Part shown: positions 1-6,980 of the stretch, piece after piece
Position numbering within the stretch: position 1 is the stretch's first letter
Layout: each line of letters opens with the position of its first letter
DNA from: Candidatus Latescibacterota bacterium
GTDB lineage: Bacteria > Latescibacterota > 4484-107 > B68-G9
DNA: 10,465 nucleotides
Direction: 5' to 3'
Assembly (NCBI GenBank): GCA_012962735.1
Contig: DTXA01000351.1
Span: 1 to 10,465, forward strand
The notes under the pieces: generated by a model
Told to the model about the DNA's origin: nothing
The model's database searches: none
Seen by the model: the letters and a program-made list of their open reading frames with translations, nothing else
Translations under genes and position numbers: made by a program

Positions 1-807
1 AGGGAACAGTTGGACCGTCTCGTGCGGGGTGGTATCCAGGTGCACGCCCAGGTGGTGCTCTGTCCCGGGATCAACGATGGCGCCAATTTAGACAGGACCA
101 TCGAGGACCTGGCGGAGTTATATCCCGGGGTGGCATCCGTGGCCGTGGTTCCAGTCGGCCTGACCCGACACCGGGAGGGGCTCTTCCCCTTAAGGTCGGT
201 GGTGCCAGAGGAGGCCTGGATGACCTTGGAACAGATAGGAACATGGCAGGAGAAGTTCCTGAAGAAGTTGGGCAGCAGGTTCGTCTTCGCATCGGATGAG
301 TTTTACCTTTCCGCTGGGGAGGAGGTCCCCGAGGAGGAAGAGTACGAGGGATTCCCGCAGTTGGAGAATGGCGTTGGGATGGTCAGGAGGTTTACGGATA
401 CCTTCAGGGCGAGGATGGACGATCTTCCCCCTCGGATATCTCCCACCTCCCTGACTTTGGTCACGGGCACGGCCTTCGGGTCCGTGTTGGAGGGCCTGGC
501 TCGGGAGGTAGAGGTCCGGACCCGGGGTCTCTCGCTGAAGGTCGTTCCGGTGGAGAACGAACTCCTCGGAAGGACTGTGACGGTCTCGGGCCTGCTTTCT
601 GGGGGGGACATCCTGAGGGCCCTCGAAGGGACCGACCCAGGCAACGGGGTTCTCCTGCCACCCGACTGCGCCAATGACGATGGGCTCCTTTTGGACGACG
701 TGAGGCCGGAGGACGTAGCCGCCCGATCGGACGTTCCGGTCCGGGTGGGGTCTTACGACTTAGTGGAGGCGATCCTGAAAATGTTGCGGGAGTTGGGCCG
801 TGCTTAG
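1..807 (+). CDS. DUF512-type radical SAM protein, C-terminal part (5' end outside window)
   Basis: The reading frame is open at base 1, so this is the C-terminal ~268 residues of a longer protein. The N-terminal PDZ-like and radical SAM iron-sulfur motifs would lie upstream. Family hallmarks visible in order are HAQVVLCPGINDG near the start, FASDEFYL at about residues 96-103, FPQLENGVGM shortly after, and the DUF512 signature NELLGRTVTVSGLLSGGDIL near residue 190, followed by a VLLPP...LLLDDV stretch. Proteins of this type are widespread in bacteria, but their reaction is not established to my knowledge. In Firmicutes the gene commonly lies beside der, plsY and gpsA. Here plsY follows directly with an 8-base overlap, so der is not between them. 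The TTG at base 10 is in frame but is internal, because homologous sequence continues across it. Identification of the family is secure; function is unknown. Confidence 0.88.
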   Translation, partial: REQLDRLVRGGIQVHAQVVLCPGINDGANLDRTIEDLAELYPGVASVAVVPVGLTRHREGLFPLRSVVPEEAWMTLEQIGTWQEKFLKKLGSRFVFASDEFYLSAGEEVPEEEEYEGFPQLENGVGMVRRFTDTFRARMDDLPPRISPTSLTLVTGTAFGSVLEGLAREVEVRTRGLSLKVVPVENELLGRTVTVSGLLSGGDILRALEGTDPGNGVLLPPDCANDDGLLLDDVRPEDVAARSDVPVRVGSYDLVEAILKMLRELGRA

Positions 808-1408
808 AGCGACTGAATTAGCCCTGTTTTTAGGGGGGTCGTACCTTCTGGGTTCCGTGCCGTTTGCTTACCTCATAAGTAAGTGGGTAAAGGGGATAGA
901 CATCAGAAAAGTTGGCTCCAGGAACCCTGGTGCCGCCAACGTGATAGCCCAGGTGGGGAAGGGGGCGGGGGCGGTCGTCACTGTCCTGGATATGTCCAAG
1001 GGGCTTGTTCCAGTCCTGTTCGCACGTTCCCTGGGCCTTCCCCTCTGGGCTGCGGGACTGGCCGGTGTCTCCGCAGTCGTGGGACACTGCTGGCCGGTCT
1101 TTCTAAGGTTCGATGGCGGAGAGGGGATGAACACAGCTATGGGGGCGCTCCTGGCACTCGTGCCCCTGGAGTTCTTCGTTGTCCTCTCAGCCGGGGTCGT
1201 TGTGGGTTTCCTCTCCGGGCTCCTGAGGCTTAAGGGGTGGTTCGGGTCTAAGGTCAACTTCGGGGCCAGCGTGGGGTTCCCCCTGCTCTTCGGCCTCCTC
1301 TTCCTCCTCCGCAGGCCCCTCCCCATCGTGTTAACCGTGGTCCTATTAGTGGCGGTCCTGGCCCTCCGCCAGGTCCAGGTGGCTGGGACCCACAGCAGGG
1401 ACTTTTAG
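800..1408 (+). CDS. plsY: PlsY-family glycerol-3-phosphate acyltransferase, divergent and possibly non-catalytic
   Basis: PlsY is a membrane enzyme that transfers an acyl group from acyl-phosphate to glycerol 3-phosphate, the first step of phospholipid synthesis. The GTG start overlaps the end of the DUF512 gene, with a GGGAG ribosome site at 788-792, so translation is probably coupled. The 202-residue length and several hydrophobic segments fit the family. Motif 1 (GSVPFAYL, residues 19-26), motif 2 (GSRNPGAANV, 39-48) and the GHCWPVFLRF segment (95-104) are clear. Two things are odd. The usual GGKG(V/L)AT motif reads GGEGMNT (106-112), so the expected lysine is glutamate. The usual C-terminal RHxxNIxRLxxGTE motif is absent, and the protein ends RQVQVAGTHSRDF. 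In studied PlsY enzymes the lysine and the late His/Asn contribute to the active site. It may therefore be a paralog with altered or lost activity; a second normal plsY elsewhere would fit. Confidence 0.82.
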   Translation: MLRATELALFLGGSYLLGSVPFAYLISKWVKGIDIRKVGSRNPGAANVIAQVGKGAGAVVTVLDMSKGLVPVLFARSLGLPLWAAGLAGVSAVVGHCWPVFLRFDGGEGMNTAMGALLALVPLEFFVVLSAGVVVGFLSGLLRLKGWFGSKVNFGASVGFPLLFGLLFLLRRPLPIVLTVVLLVAVLALRQVQVAGTHSRDF

Positions 1409-2496
1409 CCCCGAGAAATTCTTCGCTTCGCCCAGATACTTTTTGGAGGCCCCTCCGGTTTCCTGAAGAACCTCCGAAACGTCTCCTCTATGAGCTCCAT
1501 ATCCCTCAAGGCGTCCTCGCCGGAGGACCTAGGTTCCCAGTTGTTCAGGATGCAATCTAAGAAGTGTTCGGCCTGCCGGGCGAAGGACCATTCCCATTCG
1601 GGAACGGGTCTTACAACCTCGCGGGCCTTCCCGGCCTTGTACACCTCTACCTCGGCCGGGACCTGCTGGAGCATCGGGGGAGGGGTGTCCACCCTTACCC
1701 ATCCATGGGAGAAGTAAACCTGGGTGTGTTCCTCCCAGCGGTGGGCGGAAATTCCCCCCAGCTCTAGGGTGGCGGCGTATCCTCCCATGTCTAAGACCAC
1801 CACCTTAGTCGGGCCGGAGAGTTCCGCGAACCGGACCCCCTCCGCATCCCCCGCAAGGAAGCGAAGGAGGTTGAAGTTGTGGCAGAAGACGTTGTTGAAG
1901 CCCAGGAAGGCCCTGGCGTCCTCGGGGTCCAGCCATTCCGGAAGCCTTGGCCGCACTTCGGAAGTGGGCTCATCTGTGCGGATGGGCTGGCCTATGTTGC
2001 AGGTCCAGTTCCCACAGAGACAATGGGCCCTTGCAAATACTATCTCCCCGAGCTCTCCCGAGTCCTTAAGCTCGTCCAATATGGCCTTCGCCCTCTCCAC
2101 CCCTGGGTCGTATCGCTTCATATAGCCCACCATGAGCTTAACGCCCCTGCTTCTGGCCGCCTCCACGGCTCTCCTGGCGTCCTCGAGACAGGTGGCTATA
2201 GGCTTTTCCATCATAACGTGCTTACCGGCCTCGATGAGGTCCAAGGCGATCGGCACGTGTAGGAAGTCGGTTGTGACCTCCACGACGGCCTCCACCTCTG
2301 GATCCTCGCACAGCTTTCGGTGGTCACGGTAGACCTTTGGGATGCCATATCGGGCAGCCACAGCCCGGGCGAGCTTCTCCTTCGGCTCGGCGAGGGCTAT
2401 TACCTCACACTTCTCTTTCAGCTCTGCGAAGTTGGCGAGGTGGGCCAGCTGCCCCATGAACCCCGCCCCCACGAAGCCCAGTCGAACCTTTTCCAT
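1405..2496 (-). CDS. Gfo/Idh/MocA-family NAD(P)-dependent sugar oxidoreductase
   Basis: This is a predicted cytoplasmic dehydrogenase of 363 residues that oxidises or reduces a sugar or cyclitol with NAD(P). The Rossmann motif GAGFMG is at residues 10-15 and the family's EKP signature at 97-99 (MMEKPIA). A CHNFNLLRFL segment resembles the conserved substrate-site histidine region. The ATG at 2496 was chosen because the Rossmann strand starts at residue 4 and an AAGGGGGA ribosome site lies just upstream; the frame extends further 5' but is arginine/proline-rich out-of-register sequence inside the preceding gene. It is last in a minus-strand operon, 26 bases after the TIM-barrel gene. Dehydrogenase plus TIM-barrel isomerase pairs are typical of inositol and keto-sugar pathways; the substrate cannot be read here. 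The final residues (about GPPKSIWAKRRISRG) are encoded by a dispersed repeat copy. The stop overlaps the convergent plsY stop by 4 bases. Confidence 0.88.
   Translation of the reverse strand: MEKVRLGFVGAGFMGQLAHLANFAELKEKCEVIALAEPKEKLARAVAARYGIPKVYRDHRKLCEDPEVEAVVEVTTDFLHVPIALDLIEAGKHVMMEKPIATCLEDARRAVEAARSRGVKLMVGYMKRYDPGVERAKAILDELKDSGELGEIVFARAHCLCGNWTCNIGQPIRTDEPTSEVRPRLPEWLDPEDARAFLGFNNVFCHNFNLLRFLAGDAEGVRFAELSGPTKVVVLDMGGYAATLELGGISAHRWEEHTQVYFSHGWVRVDTPPPMLQQVPAEVEVYKAGKAREVVRPVPEWEWSFARQAEHFLDCILNNWEPRSSGEDALRDMELIEETFRRFFRKPEGPPKSIWAKRRISRG
1409..1449. repeat. Dispersed imperfect palindromic repeat, copy 1
   Basis: The core TTCTTCGCTTCGCCCAGATA followed by CTTTTTGG matches copies 3 and 4. 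The left arm is degraded (GAGAAATT in place of AAAAAGTT). The copy starts immediately after the overlapping plsY and Gfo/Idh stops, and its reverse complement encodes the last residues of the Gfo/Idh protein. Confidence 0.7.
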
Positions 2497-2522
2497 CCCT
2501 TCCCCCTTGCTCCGAGCTTGTG

Positions 2523-3359
2523 TTACATCGGACGTGAGCACGCCAGTCGGGTCAGGAGCGCATCGAGGGAGGCCTTGGCGCTCCGGGCGATCTCGTCCAC
2601 TTCCTGCCTCCAGTACTCCTCCCGGAATATCTCTACCGACAGGTACCCCTTGTACCCGTTCCGGGCGACCGTTCCTATCATGTCCTCGAGGGGGATGACG
2701 CCCTCCCCGAGCCAAAGGCGGTGGCCGTCGGTCAGCTCTTCCCTGGGCCCCTCCTCGCAGTCGTTGATGTGCACAAGGGCCAAAAGTTCCACCGGAATGG
2801 CCGCGATGTCCTCCAAGGAGACGGCGGACTTGTAGTAGTGGAAGGTGTCCATCATGAGCTTGATGCCTGGGTGGCGGGCCTCTTCCACGATCTTCAGGGC
2901 TTCCTTGGGCCCGGGGACAAACGGGTGCCCGCCCAATGGCTCTAAGGCGATGGAGACCCCGTAGTTCGCACATATCTCCCCAAGTCTCCTCGCCTCTTCC
3001 CCCGCCTTCTGGAACGCCTCGGCCTCCCCAATCCCCGGAGGGGGACTGTCCGGGCAGACCAGGAGGACAGGGCAGCCTATGGCCCCGGCGAGCTCCGCGG
3101 CCTTCCTTATCCGTTCCCTGTTCTCCTCGGCCTTCTCGGAAAACGCCCCCAGGCCGTAGGGACAGAGGGAAGCGACCTTAAGGCCCCCTTGCTTCAGGGC
3201 ACCCTCCAGGTCTTCCACGCCCCGCTCCTCAAGGTACCGCTCCACCTTCGGGACCCAGAGCTCCACCCCCTCGAACCCGGCTTCGGCAGCGCTCCGGATG
3301 TCTTCCTCCAAAGGGTAGGGCATCGTGGTGGCGCCGTTGATGCAGGTCTTCAGTGACAT
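2523..3359 (-). CDS. TIM-barrel sugar phosphate isomerase/epimerase-like protein
   Basis: The 278-residue protein belongs to the xylose-isomerase-like TIM-barrel superfamily, whose members isomerise, epimerise or dehydrate sugars and inositols using a divalent metal. The expected metal ligands appear in order: E140 (IALEPLGG), D171 and H174 (MMDTFHYY), H197 (LVHINDCEEG) and E243 (LSVEIF). The ATG at 3359 is preceded by AAAGGAGG, an excellent ribosome site; the longer upstream frame runs into the end of galK and is not needed. It lies 59 bases after galK, and the leader contains part of a repeat copy. A Gfo/Idh/MocA dehydrogenase follows 26 bases later, so the two probably act on one substrate. 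Related enzymes include IolE (inosose dehydratase) and ketose 3-epimerases; nothing in the sequence lets me choose. Confidence 0.87.
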   Translation of the reverse strand: MSLKTCINGATTMPYPLEEDIRSAAEAGFEGVELWVPKVERYLEERGVEDLEGALKQGGLKVASLCPYGLGAFSEKAEENRERIRKAAELAGAIGCPVLLVCPDSPPPGIGEAEAFQKAGEEARRLGEICANYGVSIALEPLGGHPFVPGPKEALKIVEEARHPGIKLMMDTFHYYKSAVSLEDIAAIPVELLALVHINDCEEGPREELTDGHRLWLGEGVIPLEDMIGTVARNGYKGYLSVEIFREEYWRQEVDEIARSAKASLDALLTRLACSRPM

Positions 3360-3369
3360 GTTCCCTCCT

Positions 3370-3448
3370 TTATAGCCCCAACGCTCAGATATTTTTGGGG
3401 ACCCAAGGAAAGACCTCTCTAAAGTGAATTCCTTGGAGATATATTCGC
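3370..3448. repeat. Dispersed imperfect palindromic repeat, copy 2
   Basis: It begins TTATAGCCCCAA, has CGCTCAGATATTTTTGGGG in the middle, and ends GGAGATATATTCGC. It aligns along its length with copy 3, except for a missing AAAAGTTCTT segment. CCCCAA (3376-3381) and TTGGGG (3395-3400) can still pair. It covers the galK stop codon and last codons, and the leader of the TIM-barrel gene. Confidence 0.65.
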
Positions 3449-4588
3449 TCCCTCGACCACTTCGCATACGTATACCTCTAAGGGGATGCCGGTCCTCGCC
3501 TCGTACTCCCTCCGGACAAACTTCTCAAAATCGCCTAAGGCATCCTGCTCCACGAGGTTCACAGTGCACCCTCCGAACCCAGCTCCGGTGAGCCTGGCGC
3601 CGAGAGTGCCCTCGACCGAGCTTGCCAGCTCGACCAGGATGTCCAGTTCAGGGCCGCTGACCTCATAGTCCCCCTTCAGGCTCCTGTGGGATTCGTACAT
3701 CAGCCGCCCGAACCCCTCCAGGTCGCCAGCCTCGAGCAATTCCACCGACCGGAGCACCCTCTCGTTTTCGTACACCACATGTCTGGCCCTCCTCCGGACC
3801 GGCTCGAGGAGGAGATGTTTATGCGCTTCAAACTCCTCCGGGGACACATCCCTCAGGGCCTCTATCCCGGGGATAATCTTCCTCAGCCTGCGCAGGGCCT
3901 CCTCGCACTGGGCTCTGCGCTCGTTGTATGCGGAGGAGGCCAGCTCCCGCTTTACCCCGGAGTTGCACACCACAACAGAAGCCCGCTCCCACAGGGGCAC
4001 ATGTCGGTAGCTCAGGTCCCTGCAGTCCAAAAAGAGAGCATGGCCCTTCCTGCCGAGACTCGCTATGAACTGGTCCATGATCCCACACTGAACCCCCACG
4101 AACATGTTTTCGGCTCGCTGGCAGAGGAGGGCCATCTCGGTCCTCTCCAGGGGGATGTCGAAGAGGGATGAAAGACCGAATGCAACGGCCACTTCTATCG
4201 CCGCCGAGCTGCTCAGGCCCGCCCCTACGGGGACATTTCCCCAAATGGCCATATCAAAGCCCACCACCTCGTATCCGATGGACCGAAGCTCTGAGACTAC
4301 CCCCTTGGGGTAGTCGGCCCAGGGGCGGGAAGGGTCCTTCTGCGGCGCATCTACCATGAACTCGGCATCTTGGGAAAAGTTGGCCGAATAGAGCTTCGCC
4401 CTCTGGTCCTCCCTCCTCCGCAGGGCGACCCAGACCGCCCTGTCTATGGCAACTGGGAGGACAAAACCCTGGTTGTAATCCGTGTGCTCCCCGATGAGGT
4501 TCACCCTGCCGGGCGCCCGGGCGATAAGTTCGGGTTCCCCACCGAGGGCATCCTGGAACGCCCTCCTTACGAGTTCCGTTCCGCACAT
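3419..4588 (-). CDS. galK: Galactokinase
   Basis: Galactokinase phosphorylates alpha-D-galactose at C1 with ATP, the entry step of the Leloir pathway. The 389-residue length is normal. The galactokinase signature GRVNLIGEHTDYNQGF is at residues 27-42, carrying the sugar-binding E34, H35 and D37. The GHMP-kinase phosphate-binding loop VGAGLSSSAA is at 121-130. The presumed catalytic aspartate is D172 in GIMDQFIASLG, and the third GHMP motif LTGAGFGGCTVNLV is near residue 340. The ATG at 4588 has a GGAAGGAG ribosome site 7 bases upstream. The gene starts 50 bases after uxaE in the same orientation and is probably co-transcribed. The last ten or so codons (GANISPRNSL and stop) lie inside a dispersed repeat copy. 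The key residues are those of ordinary galactokinase, so a galacturonate kinase role is possible but not indicated. Confidence 0.95.
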   Translation of the reverse strand: MCGTELVRRAFQDALGGEPELIARAPGRVNLIGEHTDYNQGFVLPVAIDRAVWVALRRREDQRAKLYSANFSQDAEFMVDAPQKDPSRPWADYPKGVVSELRSIGYEVVGFDMAIWGNVPVGAGLSSSAAIEVAVAFGLSSLFDIPLERTEMALLCQRAENMFVGVQCGIMDQFIASLGRKGHALFLDCRDLSYRHVPLWERASVVVCNSGVKRELASSAYNERRAQCEEALRRLRKIIPGIEALRDVSPEEFEAHKHLLLEPVRRRARHVVYENERVLRSVELLEAGDLEGFGRLMYESHRSLKGDYEVSGPELDILVELASSVEGTLGARLTGAGFGGCTVNLVEQDALGDFEKFVRREYEARTGIPLEVYVCEVVEGANISPRNSL

Positions 4589-4638
4589 AACAGCTCCTTC
4601 CGACTATACACTCTAATCTCTTGCATTTGTGTCCCTAC

Positions 4639-6132
4639 TTATCCCGCGAATAGGGTCAGGTGCTTTTTAAGATGTCGTTCCAACATCCCGTAATATATCT
4701 CCTCCCCCTCCTGCAGCACCTCTATCAGCTGCCCTGCGAACCTCTTTAAAACCGAGCCATAGGTCACATGGAGGACTTGCCTCCCATGGAAGTCGTCCAG
4801 AAGCCCCTTGAGGACATCGTCGTCTGTGAACTTAGGGTCAGGGATACAGGATAGATCGGCCGACACGTGGTAGCTCGCCCGGTCCTGTGGGTAGCGCTCT
4901 AAGGCCAGGGCCAATATATCCCTGAAGATGTCGGGGGCAAGCTCCGAGACAGCCCTCAGGGCCTCTAAGTAGCTAGTGCCGGCGGTCTTCAGGTGCACCA
5001 GGCCTTCGGCTTCCTCTGCGGCTATGGGATAGATGGAGAACTTGTCGGAGCCGGAGTGGATGCTGAGCTTGTAAGGTCCGAATTCCTTAGCTATGGCCAC
5101 ATGCATGCGGAACTGCTCCCGGAAAGCATTCAGGTCTCCTATGTAGTCCACGCCCTTTTCGAACCTCCCCGTGAACCTTGGAGCGAGGCTCGTCCACCTC
5201 ACGCCGAGCCTCTTCAGCTCCAAAGCCACGAACAGGTGTTCCTCGGGTTCTGTGGGCGAGGAGGTCTCATCGATGGAGACCTCGAGCTCGAATTCCTCCA
5301 TCCTATCGGCCAGGTGGCGGTACATCTCGACCGTATGGACGATGGCCCTTCCGTACTTAACCGCTGCCCGAAGTAGGGCCTCCTCGGTGAGGACGAAGGT
5401 GAAGGGGCCTGCACAGAAGGAGCGGCCACAGTAAATCCGACGCAGGTCCTGGGATGTGGCCTCAAGGTCCTCCCAGGAGAGGGCCTCGTACTTGGTGGCC
5501 AGTGTTTCCGGATCGTCGTATCCCGCCCGGTCATCCACGTGTTCGCTCAGGTCCACTGTGTACATCACGAACCCGGCCCGGACGCAGGCGTCGATGTCCT
5601 CAGGGGTTTTAAGATGGTCGGCATCCGCCCCGAATCCCTCTGTCCAGCCCTCCTGCATGGCGCCCCAGGTGGCGTCGTCTAAGACTTGTTCCGGGGTCCT
5701 GCTGGTTCGGGACATCTCTCGTATGGACTGCTGGGCGAAGACGGGGAAGAACCCAGTCCCCCGCACCGCTCGTACGTGCCCAGGGGTGGCCAGCCCCAAC
5801 CTGTCCCCCAAGCCGGCCGAGGTACGGAGGCCCACCGGCTTAGGGCGGAGCTGTGGCAGGGCCTCCCTCAGGGCGAGGGCGTTTTTATGGGTGAGGGGGC
5901 AGAGTTTGAGCACACCCTCTTTCACCCGGACGGTTTTCCCCTGGAAGGGGGCGAGAGCCTCTTCCAAGCGGGCTCGCACGCCCAAGAGTTTCTCCTTTCC
6001 TTTCCTGCCCAGAAAGAAAAAAATTCCCTTCCCCTCTAACGTGGAGCGTGGATACACCGCCATATCCCCCAACATCTCCTGAAGTTCCTTCAGGTTTCCC
6101 AAGAAAGGGAGCATATCGGCTATAGACCCCAT
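4639..6132 (-). CDS. uxaE: Tagaturonate epimerase
   Basis: UxaE interconverts D-tagaturonate and D-fructuronate in galacturonate breakdown, a Thermotoga-type alternative to the UxaB route. The 497-residue protein shows conserved blocks I recognise from this family: SAGLGDRLGLATPGHVRAV at 105-123, VFAQQSIREM at 131-140, GADADHLKTPEDID at 168-181, SIDETSSPTEPEEH at 286-299, and IHSGSDKFSIYP at 358-369. The acidic/His-rich motifs are likely metal and substrate ligands. The ATG at 6132 was chosen because AGAGGAGG precedes it by about 5 bases; the frame extends to 6201, but that extension overlaps the predicted -10 box. A sigma-70-like promoter lies at 6185-6213. It is the first gene of the operon uxaE-galK-TIM barrel-Gfo/Idh, which suggests use of pectin-derived galacturonate and galactose. 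The family call is strong; the precise substrate is inferred from Thermotoga. Confidence 0.85.
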   Translation of the reverse strand: MGSIADMLPFLGNLKELQEMLGDMAVYPRSTLEGKGIFFFLGRKGKEKLLGVRARLEEALAPFQGKTVRVKEGVLKLCPLTHKNALALREALPQLRPKPVGLRTSAGLGDRLGLATPGHVRAVRGTGFFPVFAQQSIREMSRTSRTPEQVLDDATWGAMQEGWTEGFGADADHLKTPEDIDACVRAGFVMYTVDLSEHVDDRAGYDDPETLATKYEALSWEDLEATSQDLRRIYCGRSFCAGPFTFVLTEEALLRAAVKYGRAIVHTVEMYRHLADRMEEFELEVSIDETSSPTEPEEHLFVALELKRLGVRWTSLAPRFTGRFEKGVDYIGDLNAFREQFRMHVAIAKEFGPYKLSIHSGSDKFSIYPIAAEEAEGLVHLKTAGTSYLEALRAVSELAPDIFRDILALALERYPQDRASYHVSADLSCIPDPKFTDDDVLKGLLDDFHGRQVLHVTYGSVLKRFAGQLIEVLQEGEEIYYGMLERHLKKHLTLFAG

Positions 6133-6184
6133 AACGCCTCCTCTTATGACATCGCCCTTGAACGTTGAAGTGTCTCGCTTTGCT

Positions 6185-6213
6185 AAGATAGCGACCCCCA
6201 AAACCTATGTCAA
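6185..6213 (-). promoter_or_regulatory. Sigma-70-like promoter of the uxaE operon
   Basis: On the minus strand a perfect -35 box TTGACA (6213-6208) is followed by a 17-base spacer and a -10 box TATCTT (6190-6185, 4 of 6 matches). Transcription would start near 6178, leaving a leader of about 45 bases that carries the strong uxaE ribosome site. The -35 box lies next to a repeat copy (6221-6312). Confidence 0.72.
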
Positions 6214-6220
6214 GGGGATC

Positions 6221-6312
6221 TTATAGTCCCAAAAAGTTCTTCGCTTAGATACTTTCCGGGGGAAAGGAAGGCCTCCTTGAAGTAAACGATCATCTCTTGG
6301 ATATATATTCGC
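6221..6312. repeat. Dispersed imperfect palindromic repeat, copy 3
   Basis: It begins TTATAGTCCCAAAAAGTTCT, then TCGCTTAGATACTTT, and extends through AAGGAAGGCCTCC to GGATATATATTCGC. The first ~35 bases match copy 4 and the remaining ~55 match the right half of copy 2. It occupies most of the space between the divergent uxaE and PhaR-like promoters. Confidence 0.7.
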
Positions 6313-6334
6313 ATCGGATCGGGCGACGGACCCC

Positions 6335-6363
6335 TTGACAAGCGGAGAGATATTTTGTAAATT
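6335..6363 (+). promoter_or_regulatory. Sigma-70-like promoter of the PhaR-like gene
   Basis: A perfect -35 box TTGACA (6335-6340), a 17-base spacer, and a -10 box TAAATT (6358-6363, 4 of 6 matches) lie about 40 bases before the ATG. The predicted start near 6370 falls within a palindrome. It is divergent from the uxaE promoter, with about 120 bases between the two -35 boxes. Confidence 0.7.
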
Positions 6364-6365
6364 AT

Positions 6366-6385
6366 GCATTGCGTAATCGCGATGC
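6366..6385. promoter_or_regulatory. Palindrome at the transcription start of the PhaR-like gene, candidate operator
   Basis: GCATTGCG and CGCGATGC form an inverted repeat with one mismatch in eight and a 4-base centre (TAAT). It begins 2 bases after the -10 box, where a bound repressor would block initiation. PhaR proteins are known to repress their own and phasin promoters through TGC-rich sites, so autoregulation is a reasonable guess, but no binding is shown. Confidence 0.45.
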
Positions 6386-6403
6386 GCCATATATGGAGGA
6401 AAC

Positions 6404-6976
6404 ATGCGAGTAATTAAGAGATATGCTAATCGAAAATTGTACGATACCGAGATAAGCAAGCCTATCACCCTCCCAGAGATCGCCATGTTGATAGCTGAGG
6501 GCGAACACGTCCAGGTGGTGGACCGGGAGAGCGGGGAGGATATTACCACGATGGTCCTGGCCCAGATCATCGTGGAACAGGAGAGGGAGAAACGCCAGTG
6601 GCTTCCGATCCCCACCGTCTTGAGGGAGATGATACGCAGGAGGCGGGATGAGGCGATAGATCTTTACGAGCATTCCCTCCTCTCCCACGTGGAGGACCCG
6701 GAGGAGGTGGAAGCGGCGGTGCGGGACCTGGTCCGGAGGCGCAGGCTCGGAAAGAAGGAGGGGAGGCGGCTGCGGGAGCGGTTGATAGAGCGGCTGCGAG
6801 ATCGCAGGCTGAGGTTTTACCGACAGATAGAGGCTGTCATCCATCGTATACTCGGACAGATGGATCTGCCCACCCGTAAAGAGGTCGCGGACCTCAGGGA
6901 GCGGATACATCAACTTCACCGCCGGATAGAGGAGCTTATGGCTGGAAGGACCGAAGGTCGTTCGTTGAACACTTAA
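6404..6976 (+). CDS. PhaR-like regulator (polyhydroxyalkanoate regulator DNA-binding domain plus coiled-coil tail)
   Basis: Residues 3-48 match the N-terminal DNA-binding domain of PHA/PHB accumulation regulators (PhaR): IKRYANRKLYDTEISKPITL, then EIAMLIAEGE and VVDRESGEDIT. In PHA producers PhaR represses phasin genes and also binds the polymer granule. Residues 75-180 are very rich in Arg/Glu/Leu and look helical. The stretch LPTRKEVADLRERIHQLHRR (155-174) resembles the phasin/granule-associated coiled-coil motif (a TxxEVxxLxxRIxxLxxxI pattern). The usual PhaR C-terminal part appears to be replaced by this tail. The ATG follows GGAGGA by 6 bases. A sigma-70-like promoter and a near-perfect palindrome lie just upstream. 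The radical SAM gene follows 68 bases later in the same direction. No PHA synthase is visible, so the role in polymer storage is uncertain. The domain call is confident. Confidence 0.85.
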   Translation: MRVIKRYANRKLYDTEISKPITLPEIAMLIAEGEHVQVVDRESGEDITTMVLAQIIVEQEREKRQWLPIPTVLREMIRRRRDEAIDLYEHSLLSHVEDPEEVEAAVRDLVRRRRLGKKEGRRLRERLIERLRDRRLRFYRQIEAVIHRILGQMDLPTRKEVADLRERIHQLHRRIEELMAGRTEGRSLNT

Positions 6977-6980
6977 ATAA

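Noticed and set aside
2497..2973. A long 5' extension of the Gfo/Idh reading frame
   Set aside because: It lies antisense-frame within the TIM-barrel gene on the same strand, has biased Arg/Pro/Gly composition, and the true start at 2496 has a ribosome site right before the Rossmann fold.
3360..3467. A 36-residue N-terminal extension of the TIM-barrel protein
   Set aside because: It overlaps the end of galK and a repeat copy; the ATG at 3359 has a near-perfect Shine-Dalgarno site and fits the first barrel strand.
4589..4638. A separate promoter for galK in the uxaE-galK gap
   Set aside because: A TATAGT hexamer is present on the minus strand, but no reasonable -35 box lies 16-18 bases away; co-transcription with uxaE is simpler.
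6133..6201. A 23-residue N-terminal extension of UxaE
   Set aside because: It would overlap the predicted -10 box, and the ATG at 6132 has AGAGGAGG in the right place.
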